Of a stretch of 64,000 nt of DNA, positions 26,605 through 35,274 are shown piece by piece; the first letter of the stretch is position 1; each line of letters begins with the position of its first letter. The stretch is from CADEDV01 sp964596345. GTDB taxonomy: Bacteria > Bacteroidota > Bacteroidia > Chitinophagales > Chitinophagaceae. The stretch spans positions 372,001 to 436,000 of the forward strand of contig CAZQSZ010000002.1 in assembly GCA_964596345.1 (NCBI GenBank), given 5' to 3'. The translations under genes were made by a program, and so were the position numbers. The notes under the pieces are model-generated. The model was not told the origin of the DNA, ran no database searches, and worked only from the letters and a program-made list of their open reading frames with translations.

Positions 26605-27261
26605 TCAGTCTTTCCAAAGGAAAGGGAAAAGAATCACGGCGAGTAATACCACCATTGCATCCAATGCAACCAGCAATAAAACAGTATTGAGGGGAATAGT
26701 TAATAAAGGGGCAAAAGCAGCATTGGATAAACGCATCAGCAATAAAAGCTGTGGCAGGATGATGGGAAAACCCAGCACCGCCATGATGGCCGCATTTTGT
26801 TGTGCTTTGGCAGCAATAGCAGCTAAAAAGGTAAATACAAGGCTAAGACTCCAGCCACCGAGTAATACCAATCCTACAAACGGGCCCACTTTATTAATGG
26901 GGCTTCCCAAAAAAAGGCTGAATAATAAAAGGCTCAGCATGCTCATGGCCAGCATCAGCAGGGAGTTGAATAGCAGTTTTGCTAAGACAAAATCCCTGGG
27001 ACTGGCAATAGAATAAAAATAAAGCATACGGCCACGGCTTTCCTGTAAAAAACTTTTGGCCACGGCATTGATACAAATGAATAGCTGGATCACCCAGAAA
27101 AGGCCATTCCATACTTTAGCTTCAGGCTGGTCTACAGCCATATTCAGTACAAAAATGGTGGCGCCGATATAAAGCAGTATACCATAGAAGCTGTACTGCT
27201 GCCTGATCTCCAGCAACAGGTCTTTTTTAAATAAAGTATATATCTGTCGAAAGGCGGTCAT
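26605..27261 (-). CDS. ccmB: Haem exporter protein CcmB (ABC permease)
   Basis: A 218-residue permease from the ATG at 27261, which starts one base after the tdk stop; the longer in-frame start at 27315 would lie inside tdk. MTAFRQIYTLFKKDLLLEIR is the typical cytoplasmic N-terminus. Six spans follow, with the conserved SIASPRDFVLAKLLFNS and FLGSP segments and ILPQLLLLMRLS near residue 175. With an ATPase (CcmA, not in the window) it supports haem attachment to CcmE. Confidence 0.88.
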   Translation of the reverse strand: MTAFRQIYTLFKKDLLLEIRQQYSFYGILLYIGATIFVLNMAVDQPEAKVWNGLFWVIQLFICINAVAKSFLQESRGRMLYFYSIASPRDFVLAKLLFNSLLMLAMSMLSLLLFSLFLGSPINKVGPFVGLVLLGGWSLSLVFTFLAAIAAKAQQNAAIMAVLGFPIILPQLLLLMRLSNAAFAPLLTIPLNTVLLLVALDAMVVLLAVILFPFLWKD

Positions 27262-27262
27262 A

Positions 27263-27829
27263 TTATTTCTCGTTATAGCATTTCCGGCAACGGGGTTCAT
27301 AAGCATCAGTGGCACCCAGCATCACCTGGTCTTCATTCGGGATTTTACGGTAGGAGTAATTAGCAATATTACCGCACTGCATACAAATGGCGTGGAGCTT
27401 TGTCACATAATCTGCTTTGGCCATGATAAAGGGCATCTGGCCAAAAGGCTTGCCGAGGTAATCCATATCCAGGCCTGCCACAATTACCCGGATACCTTTA
27501 TAGGCCAGCTCATCACAAACATTGGCAATTTCCTCATCAAAGAACTGGGCTTCATCAATCCCGATCACATCCACATCATTGGCCATCAGCAGTATCTTCT
27601 GGGAATTATCAATGGGTGTTGACTGGATCGCATTCGTATCATGCGATACGATCTTCACTTCATCATAACGGATATCAATTGCCGGTTTGAAGATCTCCAC
27701 TTTCTGGTTGGCGATCTTCACTCTTTTCAGGCGGCGGATCAGTTCTTCTGTCTTACCACTGAACATAGAACCGCAGATCACTTCGATCCATCCCCGGCGT
27801 TCACCACTGATATTAGGTTCAATAAACAT
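27263..27829 (-). CDS. tdk: Thymidine kinase
   Basis: A 188-residue type II thymidine kinase that phosphorylates thymidine with ATP in the cytoplasm. The P-loop GSMFSGKTEELIRRL is near residue 20, the Walker B-like IDEAQFF near residue 91, the substrate loop GLDMDYLGKPFG near 118, and the zinc ribbon Cys pairs are AICMQCG (~148) and PRCRKCY (~182). It is the first gene of the run into ccmB, and a TACTTTTG element lies upstream. Confidence 0.95.
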   Translation of the reverse strand: MFIEPNISGERRGWIEVICGSMFSGKTEELIRRLKRVKIANQKVEIFKPAIDIRYDEVKIVSHDTNAIQSTPIDNSQKILLMANDVDVIGIDEAQFFDEEIANVCDELAYKGIRVIVAGLDMDYLGKPFGQMPFIMAKADYVTKLHAICMQCGNIANYSYRKIPNEDQVMLGATDAYEPRCRKCYNEK

Positions 27830-27909
27830 TGTTAAGATTTATTTTTCCTTATCGCTTAATTAGTATTCTGGTAAAGTATTTGTAATTTCAAACCACCCCA
27901 ACAGGCGGC

Positions 27910-27917
27910 CAAAAGTA
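27910..27917 (-). promoter_or_regulatory. Candidate -7 element (TACTTTTG) of the tdk-ccm run
   Basis: CAAAAGTA on the plus strand gives TACTTTTG on the minus strand, a match to TAnnTTTG, placing a start site ~75 nt before the tdk ATG. A TTC, not TTG, stands at the -33 position. Confidence 0.45.
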
Positions 27918-27922
27918 GCACA

Positions 27923-28612
27923 ATGGAACGAATAGAAGCACTGATACAGCAACTTAAAGAACAATTTGATCAGAAAGCTGACCCCGGTCAGTTGCAAAGA
28001 ACGGTGCAACTGCTTCAGCAGGAAATTGCCAAACTTCAAAGTCCCGGTCCGAAAACTCTGGGCACTTCCAAAGTAGCCGTGATGATGCCTGCCTCTATGA
28101 ATGTACCGGCACACTATGAAAAATTTGCTCCCAAACCTCTGGCAGAAGAAATACCAGCCGTGAAAGAAGTAAAAGAGACCCTCCTGGTGGATGAAGGCAC
28201 CATATCTGTAGTACAAAAAAACGGTCAGTTGGATATGCTCTTCGATCCGATGACCGAAATTCCAACCTTGTCACACCAGCCCAAAGAGGTAAATGATGCT
28301 GGTTTGCAACAGGAATCATTAAACGATAAACTGAAACATGGTAAAACGGAACTGGTGGAAGTGTTGAAAGAAACACCCATCAAGGACCTTCGCAAGGCGA
28401 TTGGCATCAATGACCGGTTCTTATTCATCAATGAACTGTTCCGGGGTGATGAGGCCATGTATGAACGCAGTATCAAAACGATCAACAGTTTTAATATTTA
28501 TCCCGAAGCAGAATACTGGATCAGCCGGGAGCTGAAAGTGAAGATTGGCTGGAGTAATGACAATACCACCGTGCAGCATTTTGATCAGCTGGTCAAAAGA
28601 CGTTTCTCCTGA
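27923..28612 (+). CDS. Conserved hypothetical protein of Bacteroidota, coiled-coil N-terminus
   Basis: A 229-residue soluble protein. The first ~40 residues form a coiled coil (heptad pattern in ALIQQLKEQF...TVQLLQQEIAKL). Residues ~45-130 look disordered. The last ~85 residues (ETPIKDLRKAIGINDRFLFINELFRGDEAMYERSIKTIN, EAEYWISRELKVKIGW) are a compact module that I recognise as recurrent in Bacteroidota conserved hypotheticals; the function is unknown. Its 3' end overlaps the convergent Kdo transferase gene by 28 bp. Confidence 0.7.
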   Translation: MERIEALIQQLKEQFDQKADPGQLQRTVQLLQQEIAKLQSPGPKTLGTSKVAVMMPASMNVPAHYEKFAPKPLAEEIPAVKEVKETLLVDEGTISVVQKNGQLDMLFDPMTEIPTLSHQPKEVNDAGLQQESLNDKLKHGKTELVEVLKETPIKDLRKAIGINDRFLFINELFRGDEAMYERSIKTINSFNIYPEAEYWISRELKVKIGWSNDNTTVQHFDQLVKRRFS

Positions 28613-29895
28613 ATAAATTGAAGAATTTTTTGGGTAGCCCCTTTGTTGGATCGTACAAAATCTCCTGCGGCCTTACACCTGAAAGTATATTCACCGGTAT
28701 CAGTTAACAGCGCTTCAATTAATTGTTGCAGCAATGCGCCGTCTTTCTTTTCATCCGTAAAAGAGATAGCACCACCTGCCTGCACCAATCCCACCGCCTC
28801 TGTGTATTTGTGAAAATAAGGTCCGAACAAAACGATCTTGTTATACACCGCAGCTTCCAGTACATTATGAACACCATTTGTTGTTAAACCACCGCCGACA
28901 TAAGTGATATCGGCATACCTGTATAATTTTGACAACATCCCTACATTATCAATAATAAGGCAATTGGAAGACAGGAGTCGGGAGTCGGGAGTCAGTAGTT
29001 GTGAGTAGCGGATGGAATTGGGGAATAGTTTTTCGATCTCCGCCAGGTGTTTTTCATTGATCTCATGCGGGGCAAGTATCAGTTTTAGGGAAGGTATATT
29101 AATTCTGGTAAATGCTTTTTGCAAGACCTGTTCATCTTCCGGCCAGGTGCTGCCGGCAACAATGGTCTTGCTGTTCCTGGTGAACTCCTCAATAATAGTG
29201 ATGTGTCTGAACTGCTCCGCAATTTCAATCACCCTGTCAAACCTTGTATCGCCGGATACGGTACAGATGTCAGCAAGCCCGATCTCATCAACCAGTTTTT
29301 TGGAAGTTGCGGTCTGAACGAAGAGATGATCAAATCTTGACAGCATCTTTCGTTGTAAGCCTCCATACCATTTAAAGAAAGACATGTCTTTCCGGAAAAG
29401 TGCAGAAACTAATACCAGTGGTATATTCCGGTATTTGACCTTTTTCAGGTAATAAAACCAAAATTCGTATTTCACAAAGATGACCAGCGAAGGATGTACA
29501 ATCTCTAAAAAACGTTTGGCATTCCGGGGGCCATCCATAGGCAGGTAAAAAACCCAGTCGGCACCATCATAGTCTTTTCTTACTTCATAACCGGAGGGGG
29601 AGAAAAAGGTCAGCAGGAATTTATAAGCAGGGTATTGCTGTTTCATTGTTTCCAGCAAAGGCCGTCCTTGTTCAAATTCGCCCAGCGATGCACAATGCAT
29701 CCAAACGACCTTCTCTTGTGGCGGGATCGCCGCTTCCAGTTTTTCGAAGATATTCCTTCGGCCGGTCACCCATTTTTTGGCCTTTGTATTAAAGGGAGCA
29801 GCCAGGTGGGTGCCCAGCCGGAAAAGCAATAAAAATATATTGTAGAAAAGGACACTCAAGCCATTGATTTTAAATACCGGCAAAAGTAAAAGCAT
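28585..29895 (-). CDS. waaA: 3-deoxy-D-manno-octulosonic acid transferase (Kdo transferase)
   Basis: A 436-residue inner-membrane-associated glycosyltransferase that adds Kdo to lipid A precursors. The N-terminal hydrophobic anchor (~residues 14-30) is followed by the GT-N domain: WMHCASLGEFEQGRPLLE (catalytic Glu ~residue 73), FLLTFFSPSGYEVRKD, YLPMD and FVKYEFWFYYL. The C-terminal half has AGSTWPEDEQVL and the GGGLTTNGVHNVLEAA nucleotide-sugar motif (~residue 335). The start codon is uncertain; a downstream start nearer the LFYN segment is possible. Confidence 0.92.
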   Translation of the reverse strand: MLLLLPVFKINGLSVLFYNIFLLLFRLGTHLAAPFNTKAKKWVTGRRNIFEKLEAAIPPQEKVVWMHCASLGEFEQGRPLLETMKQQYPAYKFLLTFFSPSGYEVRKDYDGADWVFYLPMDGPRNAKRFLEIVHPSLVIFVKYEFWFYYLKKVKYRNIPLVLVSALFRKDMSFFKWYGGLQRKMLSRFDHLFVQTATSKKLVDEIGLADICTVSGDTRFDRVIEIAEQFRHITIIEEFTRNSKTIVAGSTWPEDEQVLQKAFTRINIPSLKLILAPHEINEKHLAEIEKLFPNSIRYSQLLTPDSRLLSSNCLIIDNVGMLSKLYRYADITYVGGGLTTNGVHNVLEAAVYNKIVLFGPYFHKYTEAVGLVQAGGAISFTDEKKDGALLQQLIEALLTDTGEYTFRCKAAGDFVRSNKGATQKILQFIQEKRLLTS

Positions 29896-29919
29896 TCAAG
29901 GAAACTACCTGTATTTTAC

Positions 29920-29927
29920 TATTTTTG
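29920..29927 (+). promoter_or_regulatory. Candidate -7 element (TATTTTTG) of the sugar-nucleotide operon
   Basis: TATTTTTGCG matches the TAnnTTTG consensus 28 nt before the ATG at 29955; the -33 position has TTC about 22 nt away. It is the only good candidate ahead of the six-gene operon. Confidence 0.5.
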
Positions 29928-29954
29928 CGACACTTTAAATGCAAATAGTCACAC

Positions 29955-31085
29955 ATGCGGCCCATCCAGATGGTTGATACCAAAACCCAGTACCAGAAAA
30001 TTAAAACTGAAGTTGATAAAGCGGTTCTGGACGTAATGGAAAGTTCGGCATTTATTAACGGGAAACCGGTGCAGGATTTTGCGGCTTCCCTGTCTTCTTA
30101 CCTCGGTATCAAACATACCATTCCCTGTGCCAACGGAACGGATGCTTTGCAAATAGCGATGATGGCCCTGGGCCTGCAACCGGGTGATGAAGTGATCACC
30201 CCTTCCTTTACCTATATTGCCACAACGGAAGTGATTGCCTTATTGCGGCTGACCCCCGTTTTTGTGGAAGTGGATGCCAAAACATTTTGTATTGATCCTG
30301 CTGCCCTGGAAAAAGCGATTACTCCAAAAACAAAAGCCATTGTGCCTGTTCATCTTTATGGGCATGCCGCACCGATGGAAGAGATCATGGCTATTGCCCA
30401 AAAACATAACCTGTATGTGATCGAGGATAATGCCCAGGCCATTGGTTGCGATTATACATTTTCAGATGGCAGCAAAAAGAAAACAGGGGCTATCGGGCAT
30501 ATCGGGGCCACTTCTTTCTATCCCTCAAAAAACCTGGGAGCCTTTGGCGATGGCGGTGCTATATTTACCAACGACGATGAACTTGCCGCTAAAATGAAAA
30601 TGGTGGCTAATCACGGGCAAAGCAGGCAATATTATCACGACGTGGTCGGATGTAACAGCCGGTTGGATTCTATTCAGGCGGCTATTTTGAATATCAAACT
30701 GCAGCACCTGGATGAATATGCAGCCGCCAGGCGGAAAGCTGCTGATTTTTATGATAAGGCCTTTGCCGGTAACCCCAAAATCACCACGCCTTACCGGGCG
30801 GCGTATTCCAATCATGTTTTTCACCAGTACACCGTGTTGCTGGAAGGAGTGGACAGGAATGGGTTAAAAGAATTCCTGGCGGAACGTAAGATACCGGCCA
30901 TGATCTATTACCCGGTGCCGGGACATAAACAAAAGATGTTTGAGCAATTTAATGTTGCATCAAAAGAAATGCCGGTGACAGACTGGTTAACAGAAAGAGT
31001 GATCTCTTTCCCGATTCATACTGAACTGGACGAAGAGCAATTGAACTATATCTGCTCAGCAATTTTAGAATTCGTAAACCAATAA
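29955..31085 (+). CDS. DegT/DnrJ/EryC1/StrS family sugar aminotransferase
   Basis: A 376-residue PLP enzyme that aminates keto-sugar nucleotides. Visible are CANGTDALQIAMMALG (~residue 57), PSFTYIATTEVI, VHLYGHAAPMEEI (~122), IEDNAQAIG and the active-site Lys in SFYPSKNLGAFGDGGAIFTND (~190). C-terminal YSNHVFHQYTVLL and YYPVPGHKQ complete the pattern. The closest functional type, from memory, is the WbpE/WlbC aminotransferases that act on UDP-3-keto-GlcNAcA, which fits the downstream UDP-HexNAc dehydrogenase, but the substrate is inferred. First gene of the operon. Confidence 0.88.
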   Translation: MRPIQMVDTKTQYQKIKTEVDKAVLDVMESSAFINGKPVQDFAASLSSYLGIKHTIPCANGTDALQIAMMALGLQPGDEVITPSFTYIATTEVIALLRLTPVFVEVDAKTFCIDPAALEKAITPKTKAIVPVHLYGHAAPMEEIMAIAQKHNLYVIEDNAQAIGCDYTFSDGSKKKTGAIGHIGATSFYPSKNLGAFGDGGAIFTNDDELAAKMKMVANHGQSRQYYHDVVGCNSRLDSIQAAILNIKLQHLDEYAAARRKAADFYDKAFAGNPKITTPYRAAYSNHVFHQYTVLLEGVDRNGLKEFLAERKIPAMIYYPVPGHKQKMFEQFNVASKEMPVTDWLTERVISFPIHTELDEEQLNYICSAILEFVNQ

Positions 31086-31104
31086 ACCACTTAATAATTA
31101 ATCT

Positions 31105-32415
31105 ATGAAAATTGCAGTTGTTGGAACGGGTTATGTAGGCCTTGTCACCGGAACCTGCTTTGCTGAAACAGGCAACAATGTCACCTGTGTTGATATTGAC
31201 AGCAATAAGGTTAACAAGCTGAAGAATGGCGAGATCACCATTTACGAACCCGGTCTTGAAAAATTATTTCTCCGTAACCTGAAAGAAGAACGATTACATT
31301 TTACCACGGACCTGGCAGCAGGCGTGAAAGACGCTGAAGTTATTTTCCTGGCATTACCCACACCGCCGGGTGAAGATGGTTCTGCTGATCTGAAATATGT
31401 GCTGGGTGTTGCCGAAGATCTTGGCAAGATTCTTACTGATTATAAAGTTATCATTGATAAAAGCACCGTTCCTGTGGGCACAGCTGAAAAAGTACATGCA
31501 GCCGTTGCTAAAAATGCTAAGACGGATTTTGATGTGGTCAGCAATCCTGAATTTTTAAGAGAAGGAGTGGCAGTAGAAGATTTCATGAAACCGGACCGGG
31601 TGGTGATCGGTACTTCTTCAGAACGGGCTAAAAAATTAATGGGTGATCTGTATGCACCTTTTGTGCGTCAGGGCAACCCGGTGATATTTATGGACGAACG
31701 TTCTGCTGAGCTGACCAAGTATGCAGCCAACTCATTCCTGGCCGCAAAGATTTCTTTTATGAATGAGATTGCCCGGCTTTGTGAAAAGCTGGGTGCAGAT
31801 GTGGATATGGTGCGCCGTGGCATCGGCAGCGATGATCGGATCGGCAAACGTTTCCTGTTCCCGGGAATCGGTTATGGCGGAAGTTGTTTCCCGAAAGATG
31901 TGCAGGCACTGGTAAGGTCATCTGCTGAAGTGGGATATGAATTTGAAATATTGAATGCAGTGATGAAAGTGAATGAGGAACAAAAGCTGCACCTGATACC
32001 CGGTATCAAAAGATATTTTAATAATGATCTGCAAGGAAAGCATTTTGCATTATGGGGACTTGCTTTCAAGCCCAATACGGATGATATCCGGGAAGCCCCG
32101 GCTTTGTATATGATCGAAGAACTGACAAAAGCTGGAGCTACTGTTTCATCCTTTGACCCGGAAGCCATGAAGAATGTGAAAGTAATGATCGGTGATAAAA
32201 TTGAATATGCAGAGAACCAGTATGCAGCTTTAAAAAATGCAGATGCACTGATCATTGCCACAGAGTGGAATGAATTTCGTACGCCTGATTTTTCCAAGAT
32301 CACGGCGAGCCTTAAAAACAAAGCTATCTTCGACGGACGTAATTTATTTGACCTGGGTATGATGAAAAACCTGGGTTTCCATTACGAAAGTGTGGGAAGA
32401 GCCACCATAAACTAA
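31105..32415 (+). CDS. ugd: UDP-glucose 6-dehydrogenase
   Basis: A 436-residue NAD-dependent enzyme oxidising UDP-glucose to UDP-glucuronate in two steps. The N-terminal Rossmann motif GTGYVGLVTG (residue ~7), DKSTVPVGTAEK, NPEFLREGVAVEDF, and the catalytic thioester Cys in GYGGSCFPKD (~residue 258) are present; the C-terminal domain carries GLAFKPNTDDIREAPA. It feeds the decarboxylase encoded 6 bp downstream. Confidence 0.95.
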   Translation: MKIAVVGTGYVGLVTGTCFAETGNNVTCVDIDSNKVNKLKNGEITIYEPGLEKLFLRNLKEERLHFTTDLAAGVKDAEVIFLALPTPPGEDGSADLKYVLGVAEDLGKILTDYKVIIDKSTVPVGTAEKVHAAVAKNAKTDFDVVSNPEFLREGVAVEDFMKPDRVVIGTSSERAKKLMGDLYAPFVRQGNPVIFMDERSAELTKYAANSFLAAKISFMNEIARLCEKLGADVDMVRRGIGSDDRIGKRFLFPGIGYGGSCFPKDVQALVRSSAEVGYEFEILNAVMKVNEEQKLHLIPGIKRYFNNDLQGKHFALWGLAFKPNTDDIREAPALYMIEELTKAGATVSSFDPEAMKNVKVMIGDKIEYAENQYAALKNADALIIATEWNEFRTPDFSKITASLKNKAIFDGRNLFDLGMMKNLGFHYESVGRATIN

Positions 32416-32421
32416 TGATCC

Positions 32422-33405
32422 ATGCAGCAAAAAAGAGTACTTGTAACAGGGGCAGCCGGTTTTCTCGGATCCCATCTCTGTGACCGGTTTATCAAAGAGG
32501 GTTTTCATGTTATCGGGATGGATAACCTGATCACCGGCGACCTGAAAAATATTGAACACCTGTTCAAACTGGAGCAGTTTGAATTTTATCATCATGATGT
32601 TACCAAGTTCATTCATATTCCCGGGCAACTGGATTATATCATGCATTTTGCTTCTCCCGCCAGCCCGATCGATTATTTGAAGATCCCGATCCAGACCCTG
32701 AAAGTAGGAGCGATGGGAACACATAATTGTTTAGGATTAGCGAAGGCCAAGAATGCGAGAATGCTGGTGGCTTCCACCAGTGAAGTATATGGCGATCCGC
32801 TAGTGCATCCGCAAACAGAAGAATACTGGGGCAATGTAAACCCTGTCGGTCCAAGAGGTGTGTATGATGAAGCCAAGCGGTATATGGAGTCCATCACCAG
32901 GGCCTATCATACTTTTCATGGCGTGGATACAAGAATTGTCAGGATATTCAATACTTATGGCCCGAGAATGCGGCTCAACGACGGAAGAGCTCTGCCTGCA
33001 TTTATCGGCCAGGCACTGAGAGGTGAGGATCTTACAGTATTTGGAGATGGTTCACAAACAAGAAGTTTTTGTTACGTGGATGATCTTGTGGATGGTATTT
33101 ACAGGTTGTTGCTGAGTGATTATACCATGCCGGTGAACATTGGTAATCCCAATGAAATATCCTTAAAGGATTTTGCAGAAGAAATACTGGCATTAACCGG
33201 TAACAAAGTAAAAATTGTGTACAAACCATTACCTGTTGATGATCCGAAACAACGGCAGCCGGATATTACCAAGGCAAAAACATTGCTTGGCTGGGAGCCG
33301 AAAGTATCCCGTAGCGAAGGATTGAAGATCACTTATGAATATTTCAGTTCGCTGCCCAAAGAAGAATGGAATAAGCAACCCAAAGAATTTATCAGTAATA
33401 AATAA
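32422..33405 (+). CDS. UDP-glucuronate decarboxylase (UDP-xylose synthase), SDR family
   Basis: A 327-residue extended SDR. NAD-binding TGAAGFLGSHL (residue ~9), MHFASPASPIDYL, the catalytic TSEVYGDP, and YDEAKRYMES (active Tyr/Lys pair, ~residue 148) are typical of UXS, followed by TYGPRMRLNDGRA and RSFCYVDDLVDG. It converts UDP-glucuronate to UDP-xylose; the product type is inferred from these motifs and from ugd directly upstream. UDP-xylose would serve a surface polysaccharide. Confidence 0.9.
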   Translation: MQQKRVLVTGAAGFLGSHLCDRFIKEGFHVIGMDNLITGDLKNIEHLFKLEQFEFYHHDVTKFIHIPGQLDYIMHFASPASPIDYLKIPIQTLKVGAMGTHNCLGLAKAKNARMLVASTSEVYGDPLVHPQTEEYWGNVNPVGPRGVYDEAKRYMESITRAYHTFHGVDTRIVRIFNTYGPRMRLNDGRALPAFIGQALRGEDLTVFGDGSQTRSFCYVDDLVDGIYRLLLSDYTMPVNIGNPNEISLKDFAEEILALTGNKVKIVYKPLPVDDPKQRQPDITKAKTLLGWEPKVSRSEGLKITYEYFSSLPKEEWNKQPKEFISNK

Positions 33406-33419
33406 AATTCAATAAATCA

Positions 33420-34709
33420 ATGTACCAGGAATTAGTTGACCGGAAAGAAAAACTGGCGGTGATAGGGTTAGGTTATGTAGGACTGCCTATAGCCCTTGAA
33501 TTTGCCCGTAAAATATCGGTGATCGGTTTTGATATCAATGAGAAAAGGATTGAGATGATGAGAAATGGTATTGATCCCAGCAATGAACTTGAAAAGGAAG
33601 CTTTTGAAGGCTGTGATATCAGCTTCACCAATTCGCTGGATGTACTCCGGGAAGCTAAATTCTTTATTGTGGCTGTTCCAACACCGGTCGATGAACATAA
33701 TGTACCCGACCTGACACCCGTGCAAAAAGCATCCGAAACGATCGGCAAAGTGGTGAAGAAAGGCGACTACGTGGTTTTTGAATCCACGGTTTATCCCGGT
33801 TGCACGGAAGATGATTGCCTCCCCATCATCGAAAAATTATCAGGATTAAAAAATATTACCGACTTCAAACTGGGTTATTCCCCCGAGCGCATCAACCCCG
33901 GAGATAAGAATCACACACTGGCCAGTATTGTAAAAGTGGTATCCGGTTGTGATGCTGAATCACTGGAACAAATCGCAAAAGTGTATGAACTGGTGGTGGC
34001 TGCCGGTGTGCACCGGGCCTCTTCTATCAAAGTGGCTGAAGCGGCCAAGATCATTGAGAATACACAACGTGACCTGAATATTGCGTTGATGAATGAGCTG
34101 TCCATCATCTTCAATATGATGAACATTAATACCTATGAGGTACTGGAAGCGGCAGGTACCAAATGGAATTTCTTAAAATTCCAGCCGGGCCTGGTGGGCG
34201 GTCATTGTATTGGTGTGGATCCTTATTACCTGACCTATAAAGCCAGTGAACTGGGATATGATGCGGAAGTAATTCTTGCAGGCCGGAATATCAACGATAA
34301 TATGGCCAAGTATGTGGCTAAAACCGTCGTGCAGCATATTATTAAAAATTCAGGGGATGTAAAATCCTCCAAAGTGCTGGTGAAAGGGGCCACGTTCAAA
34401 GAAAATGTAAGTGATATCCGTAACTCGAAAGTGGCGGATGTGGTGAAGGCGCTAAAGTCCTATTATGTAAATGTGGATGTGGAAGATCCCCATGCAGATT
34501 CTGATGAATTGCAGCATGAATATGGTTTTGGATTAGTAAAGAACCCGGGTAATGATTATGATGCGGTGATCGTAACAGTGCCGCACAAAGATTATCTGGC
34601 ATTGGATGATACCTACTTTGCGGGTATCACCAAATCACATGGGATGGTAGCCGATCTGAAAGGTATTTTCCGCAATAAAATCAATAAAAGAACCTACTGG
34701 AGTTTATAA
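33420..34709 (+). CDS. UDP-N-acetylhexosamine 6-dehydrogenase (TviB/WbpO/WbpA type)
   Basis: A 429-residue nucleotide-sugar dehydrogenase, a different subfamily from the ugd in the same operon. It has GLGYVGLPIALEF (residue ~16), ESTVYPGCTEDDCLPI, YSPERINPGDKNH, and the catalytic Cys loop VGGHCIGVDPYYLTYKA (~residue 260), whose GGHCIPVDP form marks the TviB/WbpO/WecC group; here I replaces the usual P-like position. It oxidises UDP-GlcNAc or UDP-GalNAc to the uronate. It is separated by one base from rfbC downstream, so they are co-transcribed. Confidence 0.9.
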   Translation: MYQELVDRKEKLAVIGLGYVGLPIALEFARKISVIGFDINEKRIEMMRNGIDPSNELEKEAFEGCDISFTNSLDVLREAKFFIVAVPTPVDEHNVPDLTPVQKASETIGKVVKKGDYVVFESTVYPGCTEDDCLPIIEKLSGLKNITDFKLGYSPERINPGDKNHTLASIVKVVSGCDAESLEQIAKVYELVVAAGVHRASSIKVAEAAKIIENTQRDLNIALMNELSIIFNMMNINTYEVLEAAGTKWNFLKFQPGLVGGHCIGVDPYYLTYKASELGYDAEVILAGRNINDNMAKYVAKTVVQHIIKNSGDVKSSKVLVKGATFKENVSDIRNSKVADVVKALKSYYVNVDVEDPHADSDELQHEYGFGLVKNPGNDYDAVIVTVPHKDYLALDDTYFAGITKSHGMVADLKGIFRNKINKRTYWSL

Positions 34710-34710
34710 G

Positions 34711-35274
34711 ATGCCGTTTATTGCTACCGATATTACTGGATTATTAGTTTTTGAACCCCGGGTGTTTGGTGACAGCCGTGGTTATTTTTTTGAATCGTAT
34801 AATGAGAACACGTTTCGGGAAGCCGGGATCAATACCCGTTTTGTACAGGATAACCAGTCTTCTTCTTCGTATGGGGTGATCAGGGGATTGCATTTTCAAC
34901 TGCCACCGTATGCCCAAACAAAACTGGTCCGGGTATTATCCGGTACCATCCTGGATGTGGCGGTGGATATCCGGAAAGGGTCACCTACCTATGGTAAGGC
35001 GTTCATGCTGGAATTATCGGCAGAAAATAAAAAACAATTACTGATACCGGCCGGTTTTGCACATGGCTTTTCTGTACTGAGTGAGAAGGCGGAAGTATTA
35101 TACAAGTGTGATACATTTTATAATAAGGAAAGTGAAGGCGGCATCAGTTATAATGATCCTGCATTGAGGATCAACTGGCAAATACCTGGCGGCAGCGAGA
35201 TCATTTCTGAAAAGGATGCGGTATTGCCTTTATTGAGTGATGCTAAGAATAGTTTTGTTTTCGCAGACAAATGA
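34711..35274 (+). CDS. rfbC: dTDP-4-dehydrorhamnose 3,5-epimerase
   Basis: A 187-residue cupin-fold epimerase in dTDP-L-rhamnose synthesis. Motifs: GDSRGYFFESYNENTF (residue ~20), FVQDNQSSSSYGVIRGLHFQ with the catalytic His (~residue 63), LVRVLSGTILDVAVDIRKGSPTYG, IPAGFAHGFSVLSEKAEVLYKC and YNKESEGGI. The stop overlaps the rfbD start in an ATGA tetranucleotide, so translation is coupled. rfbA and rfbB are not in this window. Confidence 0.95.
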   Translation: MPFIATDITGLLVFEPRVFGDSRGYFFESYNENTFREAGINTRFVQDNQSSSSYGVIRGLHFQLPPYAQTKLVRVLSGTILDVAVDIRKGSPTYGKAFMLELSAENKKQLLIPAGFAHGFSVLSEKAEVLYKCDTFYNKESEGGISYNDPALRINWQIPGGSEIISEKDAVLPLLSDAKNSFVFADK